The notes under the pieces are model-generated. The model was not told where the DNA came from and ran no database searches. It saw only the letters and a list, made by a program, of their open reading frames with translations. From contig NKIM01000004.1 in the NCBI GenBank assembly GCA_002255955.1, forward strand, positions 141,899-205,898: a stretch of DNA of 64,000 bases. Direction: 5' to 3'. The position numbers and the translations under genes are program-made. Positions within the stretch are counted from its first letter, which is position 1; each line of letters opens with the position of its first letter. The stretch is from Burkholderiales bacterium PBB2 (lineage in GTDB: Bacteria > Pseudomonadota > Gammaproteobacteria > Burkholderiales > Burkholderiaceae_C). Shown here piece by piece: positions 1 through 7,374 of this stretch.

Positions 1-935
1 TAGTCGCTGGCCTCGCCACTCATGGCGCGCTCCAGCAGGGGGCGGTTCAGCCGGTCGGACAGCAGCTCGGCGAAGCTGTAGACGTAATTGCGCAAATAAG
101 CGCCACGCTTGAAGGCGATGCGGGTCACATTCTGACCGAACAAATGGCCCAGCGGCCGCGACACCAGTCCGCCGTCCGGCGGGTCTTCTCGCACCGCCAT
201 TTCGGCCACGATGCCCACGCCCATGCCCAGGCGGACATAGGTCTTGATGACGTCGGAGTCGATCGCCTCGAGCACGAAGTTGGGGTGCAGCTGGCGGGTC
301 TGGAAGGCCCGGTCGATGCGGGTGCGCCCGGTGAAGCTGGGGTGGTAGGACACCAGAGGCTCGGCGGCCAGCTGTTCCAGGCTCGGGCGCTCCACCTGGG
401 CCAGGGGGTGCTCGGCCGGCACCACCAGCACATGCTGCCATTCGTAGCAGGGCAGGGTGACCAGCTCTTCGATCTGGGCCAGCGATTCGGTGGCCAGGCC
501 GACATCGGCACTGTCGTCGAGCAGCATGCGCACCACCTGGTCCGGGTTGCCCTGGTGCAGGCTCACGCGTACCAGCGGCAGTTGCCGGCGCAGCTGCGCC
601 ACCGGGCCCGGCAGCACATAGCGCGCCTGGGTGTGTGTGGTGGCGATCGACAGGGTGCCACTGTCCTGCTTGGAGTATTCGTCGCCGATGCGCTTGAGGT
701 TGTTGACCTCGCGCATGATGATTTCGATGGCAGCCAGCACCTGCTGGCCCGGTTCGGTGATGCGGCGCAGGCGCTTGCCATGGCGCGAAAAGATGTCGAT
801 GCCCAGTTCTTCTTCCAGCTCCAGAATCGCCTTCGACACGCCCGGCTGCGAGGTGAACAGGGCTTTGGCGGTTTCTGTCAGATTGAGGTTGCGGCGGGCC
901 GCTTCCTGCACGAAACGGAACTGGTGCAGATTCAT
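1..935 (-). CDS. cysB: CysB-type LysR regulator of sulfur assimilation (3' end cut by window)
   Basis: LysR-family transcriptional regulator. The N-terminus (MNLHQFRFVQEAARRNLNL) is the typical CysB winged helix-turn-helix start, followed by the TSQPGVSKAI recognition helix and a substrate-binding domain that in the family senses O-/N-acetylserine or sulfate-related ligands. About 311 codons are visible and the reading frame leaves the window open; CysB is about 310-325 residues, so only a few residues are missing. The ATG overlaps the stop of the upstream chelatase gene (ATGA), suggesting translational coupling within the lptF-lptG-cbiX-cysB run. Placement beside a sirohydrochlorin-type chelatase fits sulfite reduction, because siroheme is the sulfite reductase cofactor. 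Cbl-type paralogues cannot be excluded. Confidence 0.9.
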   Translation of the reverse strand, partial: MNLHQFRFVQEAARRNLNLTETAKALFTSQPGVSKAILELEEELGIDIFSRHGKRLRRITEPGQQVLAAIEIIMREVNNLKRIGDEYSKQDSGTLSIATTHTQARYVLPGPVAQLRRQLPLVRVSLHQGNPDQVVRMLLDDSADVGLATESLAQIEELVTLPCYEWQHVLVVPAEHPLAQVERPSLEQLAAEPLVSYHPSFTGRTRIDRAFQTRQLHPNFVLEAIDSDVIKTYVRLGMGVGIVAEMAVREDPPDGGLVSRPLGHLFGQNVTRIAFKRGAYLRNYVYSFAELLSDRLNRPLLERAMSGEASD

Positions 936-1324
936 GCGCGCTCCTCGGCAGGCCCATCGAGCCATGCCAGGCTGGCATCGGTCATGGCCTGGATGATGCG
1001 CTCCTGGTCACCCAGGGCGGGGTGCAAGTGCCACTGGACGGCATCGCCATACTGGCTTTGTAGGCCTTCGAGCAGGGGCGGGATGTCGCGGCGCACATGG
1101 CCCCCGGTGCCCAGGAACATGGGCACGATATGGATCTGCTTGCATCCCTGGGCGGCCAGGCTGTGGGCTGCCTCTTCCAGGCTGGGTGACATGAACTCCA
1201 GGTAGGCCAGGCGCATCGCCAGGCCCGGGCGCTGCTGAGCCAGGCGCGCGGCCACGGCTTCAAACGGGCGGGCCCACTCGGGATCACGGGCGCCGTGGGC
1301 GAAAAGCAGCAGTCCTTGGCTCAT
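932..1324 (-). CDS. CbiX/SirB-like sirohydrochlorin chelatase, short single-domain form
   Basis: About 130 residues, the size of the short CbiX(S)-type class II chelatases that insert metal into sirohydrochlorin for siroheme or cobalamin. The signature LLLFAHGARD near the N-terminus carries the metal-site histidine, and the later segment IHIVPMFLGTGGHVRRDIP carries the second conserved His. The start at MSQGLLLF was chosen over an upstream in-frame ATG because homology begins there and the longer version would run into lptG. It ends in an ATGA overlap with cysB. Next to CysB the likely job is siroheme supply for assimilatory sulfite reductase, with Fe as the metal; that assignment is inference from context. 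Confidence 0.85.
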   Translation of the reverse strand: MSQGLLLFAHGARDPEWARPFEAVAARLAQQRPGLAMRLAYLEFMSPSLEEAAHSLAAQGCKQIHIVPMFLGTGGHVRRDIPPLLEGLQSQYGDAVQWHLHPALGDQERIIQAMTDASLAWLDGPAEERA

Positions 1325-1352
1325 GGCTGGGGTTCTTTGTGGTGATGCAGTT

Positions 1353-2480
1353 TCAACGGTAGCGGACCAGCCAGCCAAAAGCGGCCAGGGACAGGGCGAG
1401 GTAAATCAGGCTGGGTGAGGCGGCGGCTGCCCAGGGGGTCCAGTTGTTCAGGATGCCCATGTGGCCGGCGACATTGTTCAGCAGCACAAAGCTGATGCCC
1501 AGCATGATGCCGCCGAAGACCTTGAGGCTGATGCCGCCCGAGCGACCATGCAAATAGGCAAAAGGCAGGGCCAGGGCAATCATCACAAAGCAGGCGAAAG
1601 GGTAGAGGGCCTTGCGCCAAAACTGGATGTTATGGGCCTGGGCCGATTGCTCTTGCGCTGACAGATGCTCGGTGTAGCGGTAGAGCTCCAGCGTAGACAT
1701 GGAGCCCGCCGGCAGCACCGCGGCTGTGATCACGCCGGCATGCAGGCTGCTGGGCCAATCGAGGCTGGGCAGGCGCAGCTCGCGCACAGGGGTCTCCGCC
1801 TTGCCAGGCGTGGCCGATGTGTCGCCGGCCGACCATTCGCTGCGCTGCACGGCTTGCAGCTGCCACAGGCCTTGTTTGTCGACATTGGCGCGTTCGGCGG
1901 CGGTGCGTGAGATCAGGCCGCCATGCTCATCAAACTCGAAGATGCGCACATCGCGCAGCTGGCCGGCTACATCGGCCTGGCCGACATGGATCGAGTAGCT
2001 GCGTTCCTGGCCGTCCACCGTCCGGTGCTCTTTCAGCCAGGCTCCTTTGGCACTGGACTGGGCTTCACCGGTGGCGCGGGCGCGCAGCAGGTCGTACTGG
2101 CGCTTGAAGTAAGGCTCGGCAAAGTCACCCGCGACAAAAGTCAGCACGGCAAAGACCAGGGCCAGATTGGCAAGCAAGCCCAGTGCACGGCCCGGCCCCA
2201 GGCCGCCGGTGCGCAGAATCGTGAACTCGCTGGACTGAGCCAGGCGGGCCAGCGAGAAGATGCTGCCGATCAGCACTGTGATCGGGAACAGCTGGTAGAA
2301 GTGCCCCGGAATGGAGAGCAGCGCCAACTGCAGAGCCACCCAACTGCCCGCACCGGCACGGCTCATGCGGTCGATTTCGTCGACGCAATCGGTGAAGAAA
2401 AACAGGGACAGGAAGGCCAGGGTGACAAAGGCGACCGCGCCGACGATGTCGCGATAGAGCAGGCGGCGGACGGTCTTCAT
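1353..2480 (-). CDS. lptG: LPS export ABC transporter permease LptG
   Basis: 375-residue inner-membrane permease of the LptB2FGC complex, which extracts lipopolysaccharide from the inner membrane and drives it along the periplasmic bridge. N-terminal transmembrane segments flank the family-typical DIVGAVAFVTLAFLSLFF region; a periplasmic beta-jellyroll-like section follows, then C-terminal helices around the KVFGGIMLGISFVLLNNVAG motif. The start at MKTVRRLLYRDI was preferred to an upstream in-frame methionine because it aligns with LptG proteins and overlaps the lptF stop by ATGA. It is the second gene of a lptF-lptG pair. Confidence 0.95.
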   Translation of the reverse strand: MKTVRRLLYRDIVGAVAFVTLAFLSLFFFTDCVDEIDRMSRAGAGSWVALQLALLSIPGHFYQLFPITVLIGSIFSLARLAQSSEFTILRTGGLGPGRALGLLANLALVFAVLTFVAGDFAEPYFKRQYDLLRARATGEAQSSAKGAWLKEHRTVDGQERSYSIHVGQADVAGQLRDVRIFEFDEHGGLISRTAAERANVDKQGLWQLQAVQRSEWSAGDTSATPGKAETPVRELRLPSLDWPSSLHAGVITAAVLPAGSMSTLELYRYTEHLSAQEQSAQAHNIQFWRKALYPFACFVMIALALPFAYLHGRSGGISLKVFGGIMLGISFVLLNNVAGHMGILNNWTPWAAAASPSLIYLALSLAAFGWLVRYR

Positions 2481-3598
2481 GCGGCGCTCCCTGGGCAACC
2501 GGCCTTCAGGCCGGCGCCGCGGCGGCGCGGCAGGTGGATGCGATTGCCCTGGTCGCGCCACCACAGCAGCAACAGCGCCAGCGCAAAAGCACTGCCATGC
2601 GTGCTCAGCAGGGCGCTACCCATGCTCATGCGGCCGCTGGTGATCCAGGATTGGCTGAGGTTGACCAGATTGAAATAGACAACAAAAGTCAGAAGGGCAA
2701 AGAACAGGTTCCAGTTGCTGGCGCGCCGCGGGTTGGTGGCGGACAGACCCAGGCCCAGCAGGCACATATTGAAGGCCGAAAGAATCATGCCGAGTCGCCA
2801 GGCCAGCTCGGCCTGATTGCGGGGCGTGGGGTTGTTGATCAGTTCCAGCGTGGCCAGGGCCTTGGGCGGCAGTTGGTCTGCCGAGCGCAAGACCTGGCTG
2901 TCCATCAGCACCTGGTATTCCTCAAAGCGGGCCAGGGTCTTTTCGCCACCAAAGCCTTTCATCTCATTGCGCTGGCCGCGGTCGAGCACCAGAAAGCGGT
3001 CATCACCCACTTGTTCGATGCGACCTTTGGACGAGGTGGTGACCGATTCAGTGTCGTTCTGCTTGGACAGGATGAAGACATTTCGGCCGGTGCGGCCGTC
3101 TTCGCTGTCGCGCTCGATGAAGAAAACGCGGCTGCCGTCGCGCGAGGGTTGGAACTGGCCGGGCGCGACGCGGGAAAGATCGCTGCGTTTTTGATAGCGC
3201 TCGCGCAGCTGGGCGCTGTTCTGGTTACCCCAGGGCCAGATCAAGAGGTAGAGCACCATCACCACCAGGAGGACCGGCCAGGCCATGCGGAACACCGGCT
3301 TGGCGAATCGGCTCAGGCCGATGCCACTGGAGAACCAGATGGACATCTCCGAGTCGCGGTACATGCGGCCGAGGCTGGTCACGATGGCAATGAACAGCGA
3401 CAGGATCAGCATCGTGGGCAGATGGCCCAGCGAGGCGTAACCCAGCAACAGCATCACATCCTGCGGCGCCACGCTGCCGCCCGCCGCCTGGCCCAGGGTG
3501 CCAATCAGCATGATGGTGAGGACGGTGGTGAGAATGACCACGAGGGTCACGCCGAAGCTGCGGGCCAACTCGGTGCGTACGGTGGAATCGAATAACAT
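2477..3598 (-). CDS. lptF: LPS export ABC transporter permease LptF
   Basis: 373-residue partner permease of LptG. It begins MLFDSTVRTELARSFG, has early transmembrane helices at roughly residues 15-36 and 60-78, a large periplasmic domain (about 120-265) and C-terminal helices with the LGLGLSATNPRR region typical of LptF. It lies only 29 bp from the divergently transcribed pepA, so both promoters must overlap coding sequence; this lptF/pepA divergence is a conserved betaproteobacterial arrangement. Translational coupling to lptG is by ATGA overlap. LptF and LptG are paralogues; gene order and the N-terminus support this as LptF. Confidence 0.95.
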   Translation of the reverse strand: MLFDSTVRTELARSFGVTLVVILTTVLTIMLIGTLGQAAGGSVAPQDVMLLLGYASLGHLPTMLILSLFIAIVTSLGRMYRDSEMSIWFSSGIGLSRFAKPVFRMAWPVLLVVMVLYLLIWPWGNQNSAQLRERYQKRSDLSRVAPGQFQPSRDGSRVFFIERDSEDGRTGRNVFILSKQNDTESVTTSSKGRIEQVGDDRFLVLDRGQRNEMKGFGGEKTLARFEEYQVLMDSQVLRSADQLPPKALATLELINNPTPRNQAELAWRLGMILSAFNMCLLGLGLSATNPRRASNWNLFFALLTFVVYFNLVNLSQSWITSGRMSMGSALLSTHGSAFALALLLLWWRDQGNRIHLPRRRGAGLKAGCPGSAA

Positions 3599-3627
3599 CC
3601 TGGGACTTTTTTCTACTCGGCGACATT

Positions 3628-5103
3628 ATGGACTTCCGTACACAGTCTGCGTCCTTTGACGCATTGGCCAGCTTCAATGCTGATGCCTTGATCCTGGTTC
3701 TGGGCGGTGACACGCTGCCTGCGGGCCTGGACGCCGGCCTGAGCGCCCTCATCAAGGACGCAATCAAGCTGGGCGACTTCGAGTTGAAAGCCGGCAAGTC
3801 GCTCGTGCTGCAGCGCCCCGCGGGTGTGAAGGCCCCGCGCGTGGTGCTGGCAGCCACTGGCAAGACCAGTGTCAAGGCCGCTCGCGCCGCCGTGCAATCG
3901 GCGCTTGGCCAGCTCAAGGGCCGTGGCGTGGCGCATGCCGGAGTGGCCTTTGTCGGCTTCGATCTGGCAGCTCACGGCGACAGCCTGGCCGAGCAGTTCG
4001 TGCTGGCCGCGGGCGAAGCGACCTATGTCTACCGCCACACCAAGCCGAGCGCGCCGGAAGCCGGCAAGCTGAGCAAGCTGACGCTGCTGGTGGACAAGGC
4101 TGACACGGCCTTCGCCAAGGCCGCCAAGCTGGGCTTGGCCCGCGGCGAGGCGATCGGTGCGGGTGTCGAGTTGGCTCGCGAATGCGCCAACCGTCCCGGC
4201 AACTACGCCACCCCGACCTTCCTCGGCGAGCAGGTCAAGGCCTTGGGCCAGACCTACGGCCTGAAGGTCGAAGTGCTGGACAAGAAGGCGGTCGAGAAGC
4301 TGGGCATGGGCTCCTTCCTGTCCGTCGCACAAGGCTCGGACGAGCCGCTGCGCTTCATCGTCGCCCGCTACGACGGCGCAGCCAAGACGCAGGCGCCCTT
4401 GGTGCTGGTGGGCAAGGGCATCACCTTTGACTCGGGCGGCATTTCGCTGAAGCCGGGCGCTGAGATGGACGAGATGAAGTTCGACATGGGCGGCGCCGCC
4501 AGTGTCATCGGCACCCTGCGTGCGGTGGCTGAGCTCAAGCCCAAGATCAATCTGGTAGTGCTGATCGCCGCCTGCGAGAACATGCCCAGTGGCCGCGCCC
4601 TCAAGCCGGGTGATGTGGTGACCTCGATGTCGGGCCAGACCATCGAGATCCTGAACACCGACGCCGAAGGCCGCCTGGTGCTCTGCGACGCGCTGACCTA
4701 CGCCGAGCGGTTCAAGCCCGCCGCCGTGGTGGACGTGGCCACGCTGACCGGCGCTTGCGTGATCGCCCTGGGCGGTGTGCGCAGCGGCATGTATGCCAAC
4801 GACGAGAGCCTGGCGCAAGCTCTGACTGCAGCCGGCGAAGCCTCGCTTGACCTGTGCTGGCGCATGCCTCTGGATGACGACTACGAAGAAGGCCTCAAGA
4901 GCAATTTCGCGGACGTCGCCAACGTGGGTTCTCGTGCCGGTGGCTCCATTACCGCGGCCAAGTTCCTGCAGCGCTTTGCAGGCAAGTTTGCCTGGGGTCA
5001 TCTGGACATCGCTGGCACCGCCTGGAAGGGCGGCGCAGCCAAGGGCGGCACCGGCCGTCCGGTGGGTCTGCTGACCCACTTCGTGCTGTCGCAAGTTCGT
5101 TGA
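3628..5103 (+). CDS. pepA: Leucyl aminopeptidase (M17 family)
   Basis: 491-residue cytosolic dizinc/manganese aminopeptidase that removes N-terminal residues from peptides; in some bacteria the hexamer also binds DNA. The M17 signature NTDAEGRLVL starts at about residue 344, preceded by the metal-site region GKGITFDSGGISLKP with its conserved Lys and Asp. The N-terminal regulatory domain is full length. Transcription diverges from lptF, and a strong hairpin lies directly after the stop, before holC. No unusual features were seen in the coding sequence. Confidence 0.97.
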   Translation: MDFRTQSASFDALASFNADALILVLGGDTLPAGLDAGLSALIKDAIKLGDFELKAGKSLVLQRPAGVKAPRVVLAATGKTSVKAARAAVQSALGQLKGRGVAHAGVAFVGFDLAAHGDSLAEQFVLAAGEATYVYRHTKPSAPEAGKLSKLTLLVDKADTAFAKAAKLGLARGEAIGAGVELARECANRPGNYATPTFLGEQVKALGQTYGLKVEVLDKKAVEKLGMGSFLSVAQGSDEPLRFIVARYDGAAKTQAPLVLVGKGITFDSGGISLKPGAEMDEMKFDMGGAASVIGTLRAVAELKPKINLVVLIAACENMPSGRALKPGDVVTSMSGQTIEILNTDAEGRLVLCDALTYAERFKPAAVVDVATLTGACVIALGGVRSGMYANDESLAQALTAAGEASLDLCWRMPLDDDYEEGLKSNFADVANVGSRAGGSITAAKFLQRFAGKFAWGHLDIAGTAWKGGAAKGGTGRPVGLLTHFVLSQVR

Positions 5104-5115
5104 TCGAAGAAGGGT

Positions 5116-5140
5116 GCGGGCGCCGGTGACCGGCGCCCGC
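5116..5140 (+). terminator. Strong GC hairpin between pepA and holC (attenuator or weak terminator)
   Basis: A perfect 11-bp inverted repeat (GCGGGCGCCGG at 5116-5126 and its complement at 5130-5140) with a 3-nt TGA loop. The tract after it (CGTTTCTCG) is poor in T, so it is not a classical Rho-independent terminator. It may stabilise the pepA 3' end or reduce read-through into holC, which starts 24 nt later. Confidence 0.45.
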
Positions 5141-5163
5141 CGTTTCTCGTTCACAAGGACCGA

Positions 5164-5595
5164 ATGACAACCGAAGTCAGTTTCTACACCGGCGTTGCTG
5201 ATCGGCTCGGCTACCTGGTGCGCCTGCTGCGCAAGTCACAGCAGGCCGGGGTGCGCACGGGTGTGTGTGGACCGGCTCATCTGCTGGGGCGTCTGGACAG
5301 CAAGCTCTGGGATGCCGAGGCCAGCATTTTTGTGCCGCACGCGCGCTGGGAAGCTGCACATGCGGGCACGCCCTTGGGCGAGCACACGCCGATTTTGTTG
5401 AGTGAGCGCTGCGTGGACTTGCCCCATCGCGAAGTGCTGCTCAATGTCGGCGCTGAAATGCCGGAAGGTTTCGATGCATTCCAACGCGTGCTGGAGGTGG
5501 TCTCGACCGATCCCGAGCAGGTGCAGGCCGCGCGCCGGCGCTGGCGCCGCTATGAAGAGTTGGGCTTCAAGGTCACCCACCACAAGGTGGCCTGA
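5164..5595 (+). CDS. holC: DNA polymerase III subunit chi
   Basis: 143-residue chi subunit of the clamp-loader complex, which binds single-stranded DNA-binding protein and psi. Family features visible are the opening EVSFYTGVADRLGYLVRLLRK, the central L-D-S-K-L-W segment and the C-terminal RRRWRRYEELGFKVTHHKV. Gene order pepA-holC is widely conserved in Proteobacteria and supports the call. The gene is complete and of normal length. Confidence 0.93.
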   Translation: MTTEVSFYTGVADRLGYLVRLLRKSQQAGVRTGVCGPAHLLGRLDSKLWDAEASIFVPHARWEAAHAGTPLGEHTPILLSERCVDLPHREVLLNVGAEMPEGFDAFQRVLEVVSTDPEQVQAARRRWRRYEELGFKVTHHKVA

Positions 5596-5745
5596 GGCCT
5601 TTGAAGCCTTGCCAGTAGCACCCTGGCAAAGCCTGTTGCGATTCCATGCTTTCCCCATGTCGTCACCCCCTCGTTTTGGGGTATGTTCATGGTGTTGAGA
5701 ATTCAACGGCAAATAACTCTCCTTCTTCCAACTCGGAGGTAATTC

Positions 5746-6870
5746 ATGCAGGTTAAATTGAATGTTGTGGTCGGCGCTGTGGCGCTGATGCTGAGCGGTG
5801 CAGCCATGTCCCAGGACCTGGTTGTGAAGATCGGCCACGTCGGCCCCACCAGCGGCGCAATTGCCCACCTGGGCAAGGACAACGAGTTGGGCGCTCGCAT
5901 GGCCATCACCGAGCTGAACGCCAAGGGCGTGATGATCGGCGGCAAGAAGGCCAAGTTCGAACTGCTGGCCGAAGACGATGCTGGCGATCCGAAGCAAGGC
6001 ACCGCCGCAGCTCAAAAGCTGGTGGACTCGAAAGTCAACGGCGTGGTGGGTCACCTGAATTCGGGCACATCCATCCCCGCGTCCAAGGTTTACAGCGACG
6101 CAGGCATTCCCCAGATTTCGCCTTCGGCCACCAACCCCAAGTTCACCCGCAATGGCTACAAGACCACCTTCCGTGTGGTGGCTGATGACGTGCACCTGGG
6201 TGGCACGCTGGGCAAATACGCCGTCAAGGAGCTGAAGGGTCAGTCGATCGCCGTGATCGACGACCGCACCGCTTACGGCCAAGGCGTGGCTGACGAGTTC
6301 GAAAAGGGCAAGGTCGTTGGTCGTGAATTCACCACCGACAAGGCCACGGACTTCACCGCCATCCTGACCAACTTGAAGGCCAAGAAGCCCGATGTGGTCT
6401 TCTTCGGCGGTATGGATGCAGTGGCCGGCCCGATGCTGCGCCAGATGAAGCAACTCGGCATCGAAGCCAAGTTTGTGGGTGGTGACGGCATCTGCTCGGG
6501 CGAGTTGCCCAAGCTGGCCGCTGGCACCATGGGCGACGGCCAAGTGGTTTGCGCTGAAGCCGGTGGCGTGGAAGGCGAATCGAAGAAGACTTCGGACGCT
6601 TTCAAGGCCAAGTTCAAGGAAGCCTACAAGGTTGAAGTCCAGATCTACGCTCCCTACGTCTACGACGCAGTGAACGTGCTGGTGGCAGCCATGGTCAAGG
6701 CGGGCTCCGCTGAGCCGGCCAAGTACCTGCCGGTGTTGGCCAAGACCGAAGGCTACAAGGGTGTCACGGGCACCATTTCCTTCGACAACAAGGGCGACAT
6801 CAAGAACGGCGCTCTGACCATGTACACCTACAAGGGTGGCGAAAAGTCGCAAATCGCTGTGGTTCGTTGA
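5746..6870 (+). CDS. Branched-chain amino acid ABC transporter periplasmic binding protein (LivJ/LivK-like)
   Basis: 374 residues with a Sec signal peptide (about residues 1-22, cleaved near AMS-QD) and a type I periplasmic binding fold: KIGHVGPTSGAIAHLG at the start of the mature protein, DDAGDPKQG, and the hinge-region YDAVNVLVAAMVKAGS near the C-terminus. By family it delivers Leu/Ile/Val or related amino acids to a LivHMGF permease, but no permease or ATPase genes are adjacent, so this is an orphan or major binding protein with its own unit. A very good Shine-Dalgarno (GGAGG, about 6 nt before ATG) and a strong terminator suggest high expression. Confidence 0.93.
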   Translation: MQVKLNVVVGAVALMLSGAAMSQDLVVKIGHVGPTSGAIAHLGKDNELGARMAITELNAKGVMIGGKKAKFELLAEDDAGDPKQGTAAAQKLVDSKVNGVVGHLNSGTSIPASKVYSDAGIPQISPSATNPKFTRNGYKTTFRVVADDVHLGGTLGKYAVKELKGQSIAVIDDRTAYGQGVADEFEKGKVVGREFTTDKATDFTAILTNLKAKKPDVVFFGGMDAVAGPMLRQMKQLGIEAKFVGGDGICSGELPKLAAGTMGDGQVVCAEAGGVEGESKKTSDAFKAKFKEAYKVEVQIYAPYVYDAVNVLVAAMVKAGSAEPAKYLPVLAKTEGYKGVTGTISFDNKGDIKNGALTMYTYKGGEKSQIAVVR

Positions 6871-6897
6871 TTCAATTCAGCTGACTTTGCAATCCCT

Positions 6898-6922
6898 AGG
6901 CCCGCGCAAGCGGGCCTTTTTT
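6898..6922 (+). terminator. Rho-independent terminator of the LivJ-like gene
   Basis: An 8-bp GC-rich stem (AGGCCCGC 6898-6905 with GCGGGCCT 6910-6917), GCAA tetraloop, followed by a run of six T. It sits 28 nt after the stop codon. Confidence 0.92.
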
Positions 6923-6994
6923 ATGGTCTCGGCAAAATGCACACTTTCATATTGACTGGGGGGAATTGATAAAGCTGAACAAATTGTTTCCCGA

Positions 6995-7008
6995 TGGCAC
7001 ATGTGCCA
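6995..7008. promoter_or_regulatory. Perfect 14-bp palindrome, candidate operator or enhancer site
   Basis: TGGCACATGTGCCA is its own reverse complement. It lies about 370 bp before the sugar transferase start, a distance compatible with an upstream activator site for a bacterial enhancer-binding protein such as PrsR, encoded downstream. The binding protein is unknown; the assignment is inference. Confidence 0.35.
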
Positions 7009-7294
7009 ATTTGCGAGAGCTCCAGCCCCGTGGAATACGCACGCTGCGGGGCGGCGGCGTTTACTGAGGGGGCCATGGAATGCGCTCTACTCTCGCCACT
7101 TAGTCGCAGGGGCCTGAAAACTCAATGCCTAGCATTGCGGCGATTTGTCTTTATTCCCGCCGGTCCCCCTCTAAACGGGGGGCTTTCAAGCAGTGGCGGC
7201 GCAGGCATCATTCGCTCGCGATCAAGGTAAGACCCAGTGTCAGATTTGGATCGTTTGCTTGAGGACTCGTTTGTTGCGGGTTCGCTCGGTTCAG

Positions 7295-7310
7295 AGGCAG
7301 CGTTTCGGCG
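7295..7310 (+). promoter_or_regulatory. Possible sigma54 promoter of the EPS sugar transferase
   Basis: AGGCAGCGTTTCGGCG has the invariant GG (7296-7297) and GC (7308-7309) of -24/-12 promoters at the correct 12-nt spacing, and matches GGCA of the -24 box. The -12 side matches poorly. PrsR, encoded downstream, is a sigma54 activator, which makes such a site plausible, but GG-N10-GC is frequent by chance in GC-rich DNA. Confidence 0.25.
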
Positions 7311-7374
7311 CACTCGAATTAGAGGCAAACGCTTGACGCTGCAGGCAGTTCAGTTTTAGTGATCGGGGAATAAC

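Larger units (their letters stand above)
6923..7374 (+). other. Long intergenic leader upstream of the EPS sugar transferase
   Basis: About 450 bp with no convincing gene: the only open frame, about 78 codons, lacks a plausible start context and any recognisable family. It contains two palindromes, TGGCACATGTGCCA (6995-7008) and CAATGC-CTA-GCATTG (7123-7137), and a sigma54-like pair near the 3' end. The length and symmetry suggest a regulated promoter region for the EPS/PEP-CTERM block that follows. Confidence 0.6.

Noticed and set aside
144..1205. A 353-codon plus-strand frame at the left end
   Set aside because: Opposite cysB and the chelatase, both of which have recognisable motifs.
6994..7230. 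A 78-codon frame in the intergenic region before the EPS transferase
   Set aside because: No Shine-Dalgarno, no family resemblance, and it overlaps palindromic elements; treated as non-coding.
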